NCBI RefSeq assembly: GCF_965200585.1
Contig: NZ_OZ241361.1
Reading direction: 5' to 3' (one strand)
Origin: Bacterioplanoides sp965200585
Lineage (GTDB): Bacteria; Pseudomonadota; Gammaproteobacteria; Pseudomonadales; Oceanobacteraceae
DNA: 64,000 nt
Shown: piece by piece, positions 24,370 through 32,904 of the stretch
Numbering within the stretch: the stretch's first letter is position 1
Layout of the letters: the number at the start of each line of letters is the position of its first letter
Notes under the pieces: model-generated
What the model was told of the DNA's origin: nothing
Database searches by the model: none
What the model saw: only the letters and a program-made list of their open reading frames with translations
Position numbers and translations under genes: made by a program

Positions 24370-25548
24370 TTATAGTTCTAATGCCACATCGGTCACCGGC
24401 ACAGAGACACACAGCTGAATTTCCTGCGGCCCGGTATCCGAATATTGTTGGGTTTTGGTGTTATACACCACACCACTTTGTTTTTTGCAGATACATTGGT
24501 GACAAACACCAATACGGCAACCACTCACCGGCTTCAGGTCAGCGTCTTCAGCCAGCTCTAATAACGATTTAGGTTGGTCAGCGTCACTTAATAAATACTT
24601 GCCGGAGGTAGTGCAGGAAACATGCTGCTGGCCATCCACGCCATCAATCTGATCAATGGGTGCTGCGCCAAAGTATTCAAAAGCAATGCGCTCTGGTGCC
24701 ACACCCGTGGCTTCGGTCAGCTGCCGGGCCAGCTGGATCATGGGGGTTGGGCCACAAATCATGACTTGTAATTGTGGATGCTGAATATCCAGCGCCAGCT
24801 CCTGTAAATGCTGGCTTTGCATCAGACCTACTTGCTCACCATCCATCAGTGTTAGCGACACATTCTCCCGTTCTTTTGATAAACGTTCGAACTCATGGCG
24901 GAATAAAAACTGCTCGTTGTTACGCGCGTAATACAACAGCTGTACCGGGCGTGTGTCATTACTTGCCTGCATTTGCTGCAACATTGAGCGAAACGGCGTG
25001 ATACCACTGCCTCCGGCAATCATCAGTAAGGGAGCATCTGAGTGATGATCAGCGGTAAACTTCTCCAGTGTAAAGTCACCAAACGGTGCTGAAATATTCG
25101 CCAGCCCCCCCTGTGCAAAATGCTCTCTCAGCCAGGGAGTGATAGCACCCTGATCCTGCACACGAATGGTTAATTCAATCAGGCCGGTTTTATCCAAATA
25201 ATCCGGCGAGGAAGAAATACTGAACGTACGGTGACTGCGTACGCCATCTTTTTCAGTGATTAAATCCAGATGTTGCCCAGCTGAAAACCCGCCTCTGGCC
25301 CAGCTTTTTTGCGGCCGGATTACCAGCGTAAAGACATCGTTGGTTTCGTGGCGTAATGTCAGAATATCTGCACGGCTGGAGACGCTGCTCCAGTTGGGAA
25401 TCAGCAGTTGAATCAGAGGCTCAAAATAGTAAGAAAAGCGTTTGTCCTGGGTCAGACTTTCGGCCAGCCAGCTCCAGCTTTTACTTTCCCGTATTTTTCC
25501 GATCAGCGATAACGATGGTGAGTGTTTGTCATCAATCAAGGTGGTCAT
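24370..25548 (-). CDS. Ferredoxin reductase-type flavoprotein with C-terminal 2Fe-2S domain (desaturase partner)
   Basis: This 392-residue protein has an FAD-binding FNR domain (RTFSISSSP, GFSAGQHLDL), an NAD(P)H domain (LLMIAGGSGITPFRSMLQQM, VMICGPTPMI) and a C-terminal plant-type 2Fe-2S ferredoxin domain with GCRIGVCHQC and a later LCVS cysteine. It transfers electrons from NAD(P)H to the desaturase encoded 17 bases downstream. ATG 25548 is chosen over 25572. The gene is the first of the minus-strand operon and diverges from the DUF3302/HlyD pair across a 410-base gap. Confidence 0.9.
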   Translation of the reverse strand: MTTLIDDKHSPSLSLIGKIRESKSWSWLAESLTQDKRFSYYFEPLIQLLIPNWSSVSSRADILTLRHETNDVFTLVIRPQKSWARGGFSAGQHLDLITEKDGVRSHRTFSISSSPDYLDKTGLIELTIRVQDQGAITPWLREHFAQGGLANISAPFGDFTLEKFTADHHSDAPLLMIAGGSGITPFRSMLQQMQASNDTRPVQLLYYARNNEQFLFRHEFERLSKERENVSLTLMDGEQVGLMQSQHLQELALDIQHPQLQVMICGPTPMIQLARQLTEATGVAPERIAFEYFGAAPIDQIDGVDGQQHVSCTTSGKYLLSDADQPKSLLELAEDADLKPVSGCRIGVCHQCICKKQSGVVYNTKTQQYSDTGPQEIQLCVSVPVTDVALEL

Positions 25549-25958
25549 AATATCCCGGCTTTTGGTGAACAACCGTTATTGTTAAAATATGTATCGCTTT
25601 TTTACCTTTCTGCGATGGCTAAGTCCAATAGCCCCCTGCCATCCCCTGTCTGATGTTAAATCCGGCGATCACTTATAAGCATCAGGATGTAAGTAAGTAC
25701 CAACCGCCAAGCCCACACTGTGATTCAATATTCTCAGTTGAATTGTTGCAATTTGGGCAAAACTTCACACTCATTAATTTCTAAAAAGGAAATAATGTAT
25801 TGCCATAATATGAAAGATAGTTTCACTTTGTTACAACTGGAGGTAGCGTTATTTTTGATAACTTTTAACAAGTTAACGAACTCGCATTCGCAGGCCGCTG
25901 GGATATACTCGCTTCTGACTATAATTTATCTACCACTCATTAGCAGGGATAACAAACA
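25549..25958. other. 410-bp divergent intergenic region
   Basis: This gap holds the promoters of the desaturase operon (minus) and the DUF3302/HlyD operon (plus). TATACT (25904-25909) and TATAAT (25920-25925) are -10-like, but neither has a convincing -35. The only coding candidate is a short open frame at 25795-25962, listed separately. No DesT-like operator or other strong palindrome was seen. Confidence 0.5.
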
Positions 25959-25962
25959 ATGA
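25795..25962 (+). CDS. Candidate small hydrophobic protein coupled to DUF3302 gene
   Basis: A 55-codon frame starts at ATG 25795 directly after a good ribosome site (AAAAAGGA, spacing 4) and stops at 25962, overlapping the ATG of the next gene in an ATGA arrangement typical of translational coupling. It has a hydrophobic middle (LLQLEVALFLITF) and a second hydrophobic stretch (IYSLLTIIYLPLI). No family is recognised, and predicted -10-like sequences lie inside it, which argues against it. It is a low-confidence candidate. Confidence 0.25.
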   Translation: MYCHNMKDSFTLLQLEVALFLITFNKLTNSHSQAAGIYSLLTIIYLPLISRDNKQ

Positions 25963-26299
25963 CCACAGGATTTGAATGGGTGGCACTCGCCATCCTTCTG
26001 CTAGGCATCACCATGGTGATTTATGCACTGGTCTGGCTTCATGGCATTCCGCATCATATCGCCGAAAATAACAATCACCCTCATAAATCAGCTATTCACG
26101 TCGCCTGTTGGCTCAGTGTATTTACTCTGCACGCGTTATGGCCGCTGGTGTACTTGTGGGCCATCTGCCGGAAAAGCGTTTACAGGTGGATGTAAACCGC
26201 AGTGACGATGGTCTGGCTGAGCGCATAGAAAAACTGGAAGCTCAGCTGGCACAAGCTCAATCTGTTGATTCACAACACCACCAGCAACAAGGAAGCTAA
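25959..26299 (+). pseudogene. DUF3302 (YiaW/YibI-like) membrane protein gene, frameshifted
   Basis: Residues 1-70 read in one frame (MTTGFEWVALAILLLG, WLHGIPHHIAENNNHPHKSA, HALWPLVYLWAIC) and match DUF3302 inner-membrane proteins such as E. coli YibI/YiaW, but that frame stops at 26195. The expected hydrophilic C-terminus (VNRSDDGLAERIEKLEAQLA) continues in another frame to a stop at 26299. One extra A in the run at about 26171-26174 (CGGAAAAGC) would restore a 113-residue protein whose stop lies 3 bases before the HlyD gene. This is a one-base deletion by mutation or sequencing error. Family members are encoded beside HlyD-type YibH/YiaV, as here. Confidence 0.75.
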
Positions 26300-26302
26300 A
26301 CC

Positions 26303-27250
26303 ATGCTTGAATTAATTACTGCGATTTATGGCCTTGGCTGCTGGTTGTTATTTAAAAAATTCCGTTTGATTCCCATCAATGATTACACAGTTGTTACTGC
26401 GGTTCTGGTGCCGATTGTGGTCTACTTTTTTGGTTTCTTACTACTGAACATGCATGCTCCGGTGGCGAAAGATGTACGCCTGACGGCCCCGGTAACACCA
26501 ATTATTGCGCTGGTACAAGGCCATGTTAGTGAAGTGGTTGCCGAACCCAATACTCCTCTAAAAAAAGGCGATGTGTTATTAAAAATTGACGATACTTTAT
26601 ATCGCTCCCGCTTAGAGCAGGTTCAGGCACAACTTGAGCTGGCAAAAATTCGCCTGGATCAGGCCACCAAACTGGCCCAGCGTAACGCCGGTACAGAATT
26701 TGACCGCCAGGGGGCAGAGGCTGAAGTTGAGCGTTTAATGGCAGCCGTTGATGAAGCGGAATTTAATCTGGCTAACTGCACCATTGTGGCTCCGGCCGAT
26801 GGCATGGTAACTCAGGAGCTGGTTAGACCAGGCCAATTCGTCATGCCGATGGCTTTCAGTCAACTGATGATTTTTGTTCATAACGAACAATCCTGGTTAG
26901 GATCTTTCCCACAACAAGCCTTACAGGGAATGGAAAATGGTGAAGCCGCCGAGCTCGCCATTACTGCTGCACCGGGTCATGTTTTCTCGGCCGAAGTTCA
27001 AAGGGTTGTTCCGGCAATGGGAGAAGGCATGGTAGCCGCCAGCGGCCAACCGATCAAAGGCGCTTACGATCGTGCACCGGGCCGTGTTCTGGTGATGATT
27101 AAAATGACCGATGAACGTGCAGCCGATCTGAAGCTGCCAGTGGGTACTGATGCCATGGCCACCATTTTCACCACCGACCGACATCTACTGAATCTGGTTC
27201 GTGGTTTGATTATGCGTATCAAAAGCTGGGAGAACTGGATTTTCCACTAA
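26303..27250 (+). CDS. HlyD/YibH-like membrane fusion protein
   Basis: This 315-residue protein has N-terminal membrane segments (AIYGLGCWLLF; VVTAVLVPIVVYFFGFLLL) and then a periplasmic adaptor region: a biotinyl-lipoyl-like half motif VTPIIALVQGHVSEVVAEPNTPLKKGDVLLKID, a helical hairpin (residues about 90-150) and VAPADGMVTQELVRPGQFV completing the lipoyl fold. It follows the DUF3302 gene by 3 bases, like the yibI-yibH and yiaW-yiaV pairs of E. coli. No transporter subunit is adjacent. It probably contributes to an efflux or envelope function that is not yet defined. Confidence 0.85.
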   Translation: MLELITAIYGLGCWLLFKKFRLIPINDYTVVTAVLVPIVVYFFGFLLLNMHAPVAKDVRLTAPVTPIIALVQGHVSEVVAEPNTPLKKGDVLLKIDDTLYRSRLEQVQAQLELAKIRLDQATKLAQRNAGTEFDRQGAEAEVERLMAAVDEAEFNLANCTIVAPADGMVTQELVRPGQFVMPMAFSQLMIFVHNEQSWLGSFPQQALQGMENGEAAELAITAAPGHVFSAEVQRVVPAMGEGMVAASGQPIKGAYDRAPGRVLVMIKMTDERAADLKLPVGTDAMATIFTTDRHLLNLVRGLIMRIKSWENWIFH

Positions 27251-27373
27251 ATTTTTAAGGACCCCTCAAAGCGGTCAAAGGCCTGCTTTTTTAACAATTT
27301 GCTAAGTGTCACTCAGTTTTTGCTAATACTGTGACTTACACTGAAGTGAGAGTTAAAAAGCGAGGCCTTGTTT

Positions 27374-28303
27374 ATGAATACGTCGGTGGCACATCAATAT
27401 GACCAGGAAGAGGTAGGAAGCTCAATGGTTATGGACATACTGCAGCACGCCGTCGCTCACCATCATCTTTTCCCGCAAGCATTAGACGTCTCCGGTTATA
27501 GCTACCATTGCGAGGCTAATCAGATAACCGTCCAAACGGCCGCTGGGGCGTATTTTATTAAGTGCCGCCCGCTCGCAGATCATCCGCAATCTCAGGCCGA
27601 ACAACAATCGTTACAGCGTATTATCCAAACTCAAACTCTGGCCACCTGCACACCGCTGACCAGCGGTACGCTTGAAGGTGAAAACAACACGCTGAGTTAT
27701 CTGATTCTGCAACACTTGCCAATGGCGATGCACGGTGATTGGTTCAGTGCCGGACAACAACTGGCACAAATGCATCAGTGCACCTCTGAGCAGGGGTATG
27801 GATTTGATATCACCACCTATTGCGGCCAGACGGCACAAGACAACCGCTGGAACAGCAGCTGGGCTGACTTTTTTGTTAAACAGCGCCTGCTACCGTTAAT
27901 TCAGCAGTTACAACAGAAAAACATCCATTTTCAAAATACAGATGATTGCCTCGCTCACTGTCACCAGCAGCTCTCAGGCCATCAACCAGCCGCAGCATTA
28001 CTGCACGGTGATTTATGGTCGGGCAATATTGGCTTTAATCCCGATAAATCACTGGCTTATCCCATGATTTTTGATCCGGCCAGTTACTACGGCGATGGTG
28101 AAACCGATCTGGCGATGACCGAGCTGTTTGGCCGCTTTCCGAAAAAGTTTTATGACGGTTACCACAGTGTGATTGCAAGCCAGGACGGCCAGGCCAAAAG
28201 GAAGCCCATTTACCAGCTGTATCATGTGTTAAACCATGCTCTGCTGTTTGGTGAGCATTATATTGATCAGGCTACATGGCTAATGCAGGAAATACGCGGC
28301 TGA
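27374..28303 (+). CDS. Fructosamine kinase-family protein
   Basis: The 309-residue protein has the aminoglycoside-phosphotransferase-like kinase fold of the fructosamine kinase family (YniA-like): FIKCRPLADHPQSQAEQ (ATP-binding Lys and Glu), the LILQHL hinge, catalytic LLHGDLWSGNIGF (HGDxxxxN) and metal-binding MIFDPASYYGDGETDLAM. Bacterial members phosphorylate protein-bound ketoamines or ribulosamines as a deglycation repair step. ATG 27374 has a GAGG ribosome site and is preferred to TTG 27368. It is probably monocistronic. Confidence 0.92.
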   Translation: MNTSVAHQYDQEEVGSSMVMDILQHAVAHHHLFPQALDVSGYSYHCEANQITVQTAAGAYFIKCRPLADHPQSQAEQQSLQRIIQTQTLATCTPLTSGTLEGENNTLSYLILQHLPMAMHGDWFSAGQQLAQMHQCTSEQGYGFDITTYCGQTAQDNRWNSSWADFFVKQRLLPLIQQLQQKNIHFQNTDDCLAHCHQQLSGHQPAAALLHGDLWSGNIGFNPDKSLAYPMIFDPASYYGDGETDLAMTELFGRFPKKFYDGYHSVIASQDGQAKRKPIYQLYHVLNHALLFGEHYIDQATWLMQEIRG

Positions 28304-28356
28304 TGCAGTAAGGTCGCCGTACATCAGCCAGAGTTGCTCAACGGTAAAAACCGGAT

Positions 28357-29271
28357 TCAGCAACTCTTCAGCAGTTGTAATAAATCCGCTTCAGCAGGCA
28401 TAAACCAATAAGAGCCGGTTAGCGGAGTTGAAAACTGCATCAAATGATCACTGATACCATCTTCCGTTGCGCCGGCCATACGCTCCAGCTGAATCTGAAT
28501 ACGGCGTAATTCGCTGGCAAAACAGAGAAAGTACAGCCCTTTATCGTCAGTGCTCTGGTAATACGGTGTACTGCGGCGGTAAATTTTCATGGCCACACCA
28601 TCTACCTTCACATCGGTACGGCTGACGTGTGAATCGGCTGGCATCGCTTCCCCTTCCAGCTCCACATCATCTTCTTTGGTGCGGCCAATCACCGCTTCCT
28701 GCTGCCTGACCGTCAGCTGCTGAAAGGAAGCGAGGTTGTGCTGCCATTTCTGACTGAGCACATAACAGCCACCAGCACCGGCTTGACCGGCCGGTATTTG
28801 TGCCGCCGCAATCCGCTTCTCTTCTTTCGGATTCGCGGTACCGTCAATAAAACCGGTTAAATCACGGGAAGCCTGGTTTTTAAAACCACTGATATCCAGT
28901 GTGACCTCAGCCACGTTCTGCAACTGTTGCTGAACGTGCAGTATGGTCGCCATCACGTCTCCACGATCTTCACCGTGTACCCAGAAGAACACATCTCCCT
29001 GTGTAGCTGGCATGGTATGTTTGCCGCTAACGGTCGCAAACGATGCCAGATCAGCAGGGCGCCATTGTGGTTGTAAACGATCCCAGGCTTCAGCCCCCAG
29101 AGCAATGGCAATATAACAGTCAGAGACAGGAATCAGTGCCTGTGCCAACGCCTGCTTAATATCGTCATTTGTTTTGTCTCCGGCTAGCCGGTATTCCAGA
29201 TAGTGGGCGTGTATACCGGGCTCGCGGTATAGGCCAGCCTGACTGGCTGGCAGTACAGCAGTGTTTGTCAT
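28357..29271 (-). CDS. Dye-decolorizing (DyP-type) haem peroxidase
   Basis: The 304-residue length fits the short bacterial DyP type (YfeX-like). The signature GFIDGTANP contains the distal catalytic Asp (GxxDG), and the proximal haem ligand is the His of SHVSRTDVK. A conserved Arg lies in IYRRSTPYY. There is no Tat or Sec signal, so it is cytoplasmic. DyPs oxidise dyes, phenols and porphyrin-type substrates with H2O2; the physiological substrate is unknown. ATG 29271 is preferred over 29340 because the family begins there. No encapsulin gene is adjacent. Confidence 0.92.
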   Translation of the reverse strand: MTNTAVLPASQAGLYREPGIHAHYLEYRLAGDKTNDDIKQALAQALIPVSDCYIAIALGAEAWDRLQPQWRPADLASFATVSGKHTMPATQGDVFFWVHGEDRGDVMATILHVQQQLQNVAEVTLDISGFKNQASRDLTGFIDGTANPKEEKRIAAAQIPAGQAGAGGCYVLSQKWQHNLASFQQLTVRQQEAVIGRTKEDDVELEGEAMPADSHVSRTDVKVDGVAMKIYRRSTPYYQSTDDKGLYFLCFASELRRIQIQLERMAGATEDGISDHLMQFSTPLTGSYWFMPAEADLLQLLKSC

Positions 29272-29501
29272 TATTCGTCTCTCATCAAAGCGCTGCTTAG
29301 TTTTGACGATCCTGAGGCAAATGTGAATGCTCTGGGGCAAAAGAACTCAGGGTCTGCGTGCGAACTTACGTGTTCCGCTTGCCAGCTTACATATCCAGCT
29401 TGCGGCAATTGCCAGAGACACGCACAATTCCTTCTCAGCAATACCTACTCAACAGCACCTATTCAGCAACCCCTCAATCATGACAATCAGCCAGAGCGAC
29501 A

Positions 29502-30359
29502 ATGAATTCTTTTAAAAACCCACTGTATTGGTTACACCCGAAACAAATCTGGTCGCATGTGCGTGATATTGATACCCAGGCTATCCAGGATCGCCAGGGA
29601 ATTGCGCCACAAACGTTAACCAATCGGGCATGGGTTGTGATTGCGGTTGCCTGTGTGTGTTTGCTGATGCTGCATTACCTGAAGTATTCGAGCAATTTAA
29701 AAACCGTGATTCCGATGCTGGAAAGTGCCTTGTCCATTCCCAATAAACAATGGCTGAATGCTTATTACAGCAGTGCTTATCGCGAATTATGGGGCTACCT
29801 CTGGTGGGGCTTCTGGCACTTGGTGGCTTTTATTCTGATTCCGCTACTGACCATCCGGCTGATACTGAAGCAACCTTTAAAAGACTATGGCCTGCAATGG
29901 GGAGACGTGCATAAACATTGGCTGGGGTATGTGTTATTAACAACACCGATTATTGGCTTTGCCATCATGGCCAGCTTTCGCAGTGATTTTGCCAATCACT
30001 ATCCATTTTATGATTTGGCACATATCAGCTGGCTGGATTTACTACTGTGGGAGTGTATTTATATAACCCAGTTTATTGCGGTGGAATTTTTCTTTCGTGG
30101 CTTCCTGGTTAATGGTTTACGTACTCAATTGGGCAGCTTGTCCGTCGCAGTAATGTGCCTGCCCTATTTAATGCTGCACTTTCCAAAGCTGTGGCTGGAA
30201 TCCACAGGAGCTATTTTATTCGGCTTTTTCCTCGGTATTCTGGCGTTAAAGTCACGTTCAATCTGGGGTGGCGTTGGTGTTCATGTTGCGATTGCACTGA
30301 CCATGGATTTTGCCGCGATGATTCAAACCAAGGGACTGCCGGAGCAGTGGCTTCGGTGA
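29502..30359 (+). CDS. CPBP-family intramembrane protease-like protein
   Basis: This 285-residue protein has about seven hydrophobic helices. The CPBP (Abi/CAAX) region lies in the last 110 residues: motif 1 reads VEFFFRGFLVNGLR, motif 2 LMLHFPK and motif 3 the final GGVGVHVAIALTMDF. In most family members motif 1 begins EE; here the first Glu is Val (codon at 30081-30083), so only one acidic residue remains. The His of motif 2 and the His of GVGVH are kept. Activity is therefore uncertain. The ribosome site is weak. Confidence 0.8.
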   Translation: MNSFKNPLYWLHPKQIWSHVRDIDTQAIQDRQGIAPQTLTNRAWVVIAVACVCLLMLHYLKYSSNLKTVIPMLESALSIPNKQWLNAYYSSAYRELWGYLWWGFWHLVAFILIPLLTIRLILKQPLKDYGLQWGDVHKHWLGYVLLTTPIIGFAIMASFRSDFANHYPFYDLAHISWLDLLLWECIYITQFIAVEFFFRGFLVNGLRTQLGSLSVAVMCLPYLMLHFPKLWLESTGAILFGFFLGILALKSRSIWGGVGVHVAIALTMDFAAMIQTKGLPEQWLR

Positions 30360-30370
30360 TAGGTAAAAAC

Positions 30371-30384
30371 ACCTATTAATAGGT
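30371..30384. repeat. 14-bp perfect palindrome ACCTATTAATAGGT
   Basis: A perfect loop-free palindrome lies just after the CPBP gene, within the 242-bp gap before the chemoreceptor gene. It could be a dimeric regulator site, but nothing else supports a role. The rest of the gap is AT-rich and probably holds the chemoreceptor promoter; CTATACT near 30572 is -10-like. Confidence 0.35.
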
Positions 30385-30601
30385 AGATCATGAATATGTG
30401 CATCGTAGTCTTTTTATTACCTCCCCGTAGAGAAACTGATGCAAATCAATAAACTTTTTTCAGCTGATAAAACCCTATAAAAACAGATACATAACTTAAA
30501 GTAATCACACTAAAAAATAGCGTAATTAGCCAAGCACAAGCCTATTCCAGCTCTATACTCCACACACATATTTTATTGCTTTTATTAAACAGGTAACACA
30601 C

Positions 30602-32227
30602 ATGCAAAATCTGTCTGTGCGGGCACGCTTAGGCTTATTAGTTGGCTTATCTCTGGTTGCATTAATATCATTAAAATTACTCAGCCTGATGCAATGGCGG
30701 GAGACCATGGTCGAATCCCGTCAGTCGGAGCTGAGTTCATTAATTGATTCTGCACACAGTATTCTGGCCACTCAATATCAATACAGTCAGTCCGGATTAA
30801 TCAGCAAACAACAAGCTCAGCAGCAAGCTATCGATATGATTGAGAAAATGCGTTACCGCCAGCGGGAGTATTTTTTCATCGTTGATAAAAATGTAGTCAT
30901 GATTGCCAATGGCGGTGGTGGCAGCAGCGTCGGCAAAGATGTATCGGGCGTGACCACCAGTGATGGCACACGCATTTTTGTTGAAATGGCGCAAGTGGAT
31001 CGCAAACCCGGAGGGGCTGACGTCTTTTATTACAGCTGGCCAAAACCCGGTGAAACCAAGCCCGAAATGAAACAAAGTTATGTCCGCGCGTTCACTCCCT
31101 GGGGTTGGTCGATTGGCACCGGCGTCTGGATTGACGATATTGAACAAGCCTTTATGGAGGGCCTGATCAGCTTTACCATCCAGATTGTGATTATTGGTGC
31201 TCTGCTGATCGCTTTCAGTACCCTGGTTATCCGTTCTGTCACCCGTCCACTACAACATATTGAGCAAGTGATGCAGGGGATCAGTGAAAAAGACCTGACC
31301 CAGCGCATTCGTCTTAACAGCCGTGATGAACTCGGCCATATGGGTCGCTCTATTGATCAGACACTGGATGTGTTTCAGGAATTAATCCGTCATTTATCCG
31401 ATTCCATTGCCCAGCTGAAACAGAGTGCCAGCCAGTTATCCTCAAATGCTGAGCAAACCAATCAGGGCAGTCGTCAACAATCGCTGGAAACTGATCAACT
31501 GGCCACCGCGATGTCTGAAATGACTTCAACCGTGCAGGAAATTGCTTCCAATGCCGCTAATGCCGCACGTGCCACCGATAATGCCGATGCCAAAGCCAGT
31601 CAGGGCAATCAGGAAGTCGACAATACCATTGGTCAGATTCAGCAACTGGCGGCCAATATCACCGAAGCCAGTGAAGTGATTGTTGAACTGGAATCCGATA
31701 CCGAACAGATTGCTAATGTATTGGAACAAATTCAGAGCATTTCTGAACAAACCAACTTACTGGCATTAAATGCTGCTATTGAAGCCGCACGTGCCGGTGC
31801 TTCCGGCCGGGGCTTTGCCGTGGTTGCTGACGAAGTGCGCCAGCTGGCGATGCGCACTCAGGAGTCCACTACGGAAATCCGCGATATGAACGAGCGTTTA
31901 CGGAATGGTGCCAAACAAGCCGTGAGTGTGATGCAGCGTTCCAGCACAGGAGCCACCGACAGTGTGAATAACGCTAATGCAGCCGGTGAAGAGATCACCC
32001 GGATTGTGACCTTAGTCGATGATGTGCGTGATATTGTGATTCAGGTGGCTGCTGCAACCGAGCAACAAACTCAGGTGGCTGAAGAAATGAATCAGAATTT
32101 GGTGAGCATTGCCAGGGTGGCGGATGACACAGCCAATTCCTGCGATACCGTGGCGGCCAACAGTGAACAACTTTCGCAGCTGTCCAATGAACTACAAGGG
32201 CATATCGCTCAGTTCCGTATTGCCTGA
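30602..32227 (+). CDS. Methyl-accepting chemotaxis protein with single Cache domain
   Basis: The 541-residue chemoreceptor has a membrane segment at residues 8-28, a periplasmic sCache_2-type domain (QREYFFIVDKNVVMIANGG, PWGWSIGTGVWIDDI), a second membrane segment near 190-210 (FTIQIVIIGALLIAFSTLVI), HAMP (TRPLQHIEQVMQGISEKDLT) and the MCP signalling hairpin with LALNAAIEAARAGASGRGFA and VADEVRQLAMRTQEST. Single-Cache receptors often sense small organic acids. There is no C-terminal pentapeptide for CheR docking. It stands alone, without chemotaxis genes nearby. Confidence 0.95.
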   Translation: MQNLSVRARLGLLVGLSLVALISLKLLSLMQWRETMVESRQSELSSLIDSAHSILATQYQYSQSGLISKQQAQQQAIDMIEKMRYRQREYFFIVDKNVVMIANGGGGSSVGKDVSGVTTSDGTRIFVEMAQVDRKPGGADVFYYSWPKPGETKPEMKQSYVRAFTPWGWSIGTGVWIDDIEQAFMEGLISFTIQIVIIGALLIAFSTLVIRSVTRPLQHIEQVMQGISEKDLTQRIRLNSRDELGHMGRSIDQTLDVFQELIRHLSDSIAQLKQSASQLSSNAEQTNQGSRQQSLETDQLATAMSEMTSTVQEIASNAANAARATDNADAKASQGNQEVDNTIGQIQQLAANITEASEVIVELESDTEQIANVLEQIQSISEQTNLLALNAAIEAARAGASGRGFAVVADEVRQLAMRTQESTTEIRDMNERLRNGAKQAVSVMQRSSTGATDSVNNANAAGEEITRIVTLVDDVRDIVIQVAAATEQQTQVAEEMNQNLVSIARVADDTANSCDTVAANSEQLSQLSNELQGHIAQFRIA

Positions 32228-32296
32228 GGCGACAACTGAAACATAGCGGGAAAGCCAAAAATGCGGCTCAAGGTCTGAGCCGCAGTCAGTCACCGA

Positions 32297-32767
32297 TTAT
32301 TGAACCGCGATCAATTCAACATCAAAAATCAGTAATGAACCCGGAGGGATAGTCCCCACAGCGCGGTCGCCGTAAGCCAGTGCCGATGGTATAAACAACC
32401 GGGTTTTGCCGCCTTCTTTCATCAGCTGTAAGCCCTCTGTCCAGCCGGGTATCACCTGATTCAGCCCAAACGTGATGGGCTGGCCACGATCCACCGAACT
32501 ATCAAACACACTGCCATCCATCAAGGTACCATGATAATGCACCGTGACTTTGTCGTTGGCTGCCGGAGAGCGGCCATCTCCGGCTTGTAGTACCTGATAT
32601 TGTAACCCCGAGGGAGTTTGTTCAATCTCGTCTTTCTGACCATTTTGCTGCCAGAATTCTGCAGCTTTTGCTTTGTTCTCTTCGGCTTGTTTTTTAACGC
32701 CTGTCGCCCGGCGAATTCCCCAGATCAGCAGTGCAATTAAAATCACCACACCGATTATATTCATCAT
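32297..32767 (-). CDS. FKBP-type peptidyl-prolyl isomerase, membrane-anchored
   Basis: The 156-residue protein has an N-terminal membrane anchor (NIIGVVILIALLIWGIRR), a short charged linker and a C-terminal FKBP domain: VTVHYHGTLMDGSVFDSS, VIPGWTEGLQLMKEGGKTRLFIP, ALAYGDRAVGTIPPGSLLIFDVELI. The binding-pocket positions (Y, D, F, W, Y) are kept, so activity is expected. Orientation of the anchor is uncertain; a periplasmic FkpA-like role is possible. It is divergent from the HDOD gene. Confidence 0.92.
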   Translation of the reverse strand: MMNIIGVVILIALLIWGIRRATGVKKQAEENKAKAAEFWQQNGQKDEIEQTPSGLQYQVLQAGDGRSPAANDKVTVHYHGTLMDGSVFDSSVDRGQPITFGLNQVIPGWTEGLQLMKEGGKTRLFIPSALAYGDRAVGTIPPGSLLIFDVELIAVQ

Positions 32768-32904
32768 AGTTATTACTCAGATGCATTATTAAAAAGATCA
32801 TAATAACAGAAGGCGCAAAGGCCTTCCTGAAACTGAGTAAAAACGGGCAATCCTGTAACAAAAGGCTATAGTTATAGGCGTTGCCCCATCTTGATGAGCA
32901 AGCT

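Noticed and set aside
26165..26185. Programmed -1 frameshift in the DUF3302 gene
   Set aside because: CGGAAAAGC is not a good slippery heptamer in the right frame and no downstream stem or pseudoknot is evident. A simple one-base deletion is more likely.
30480..30560. Sigma-28 (FliA) promoter for the chemoreceptor gene
   Set aside because: TAAA is present, but no good GCCGATAA follows at the right spacing.
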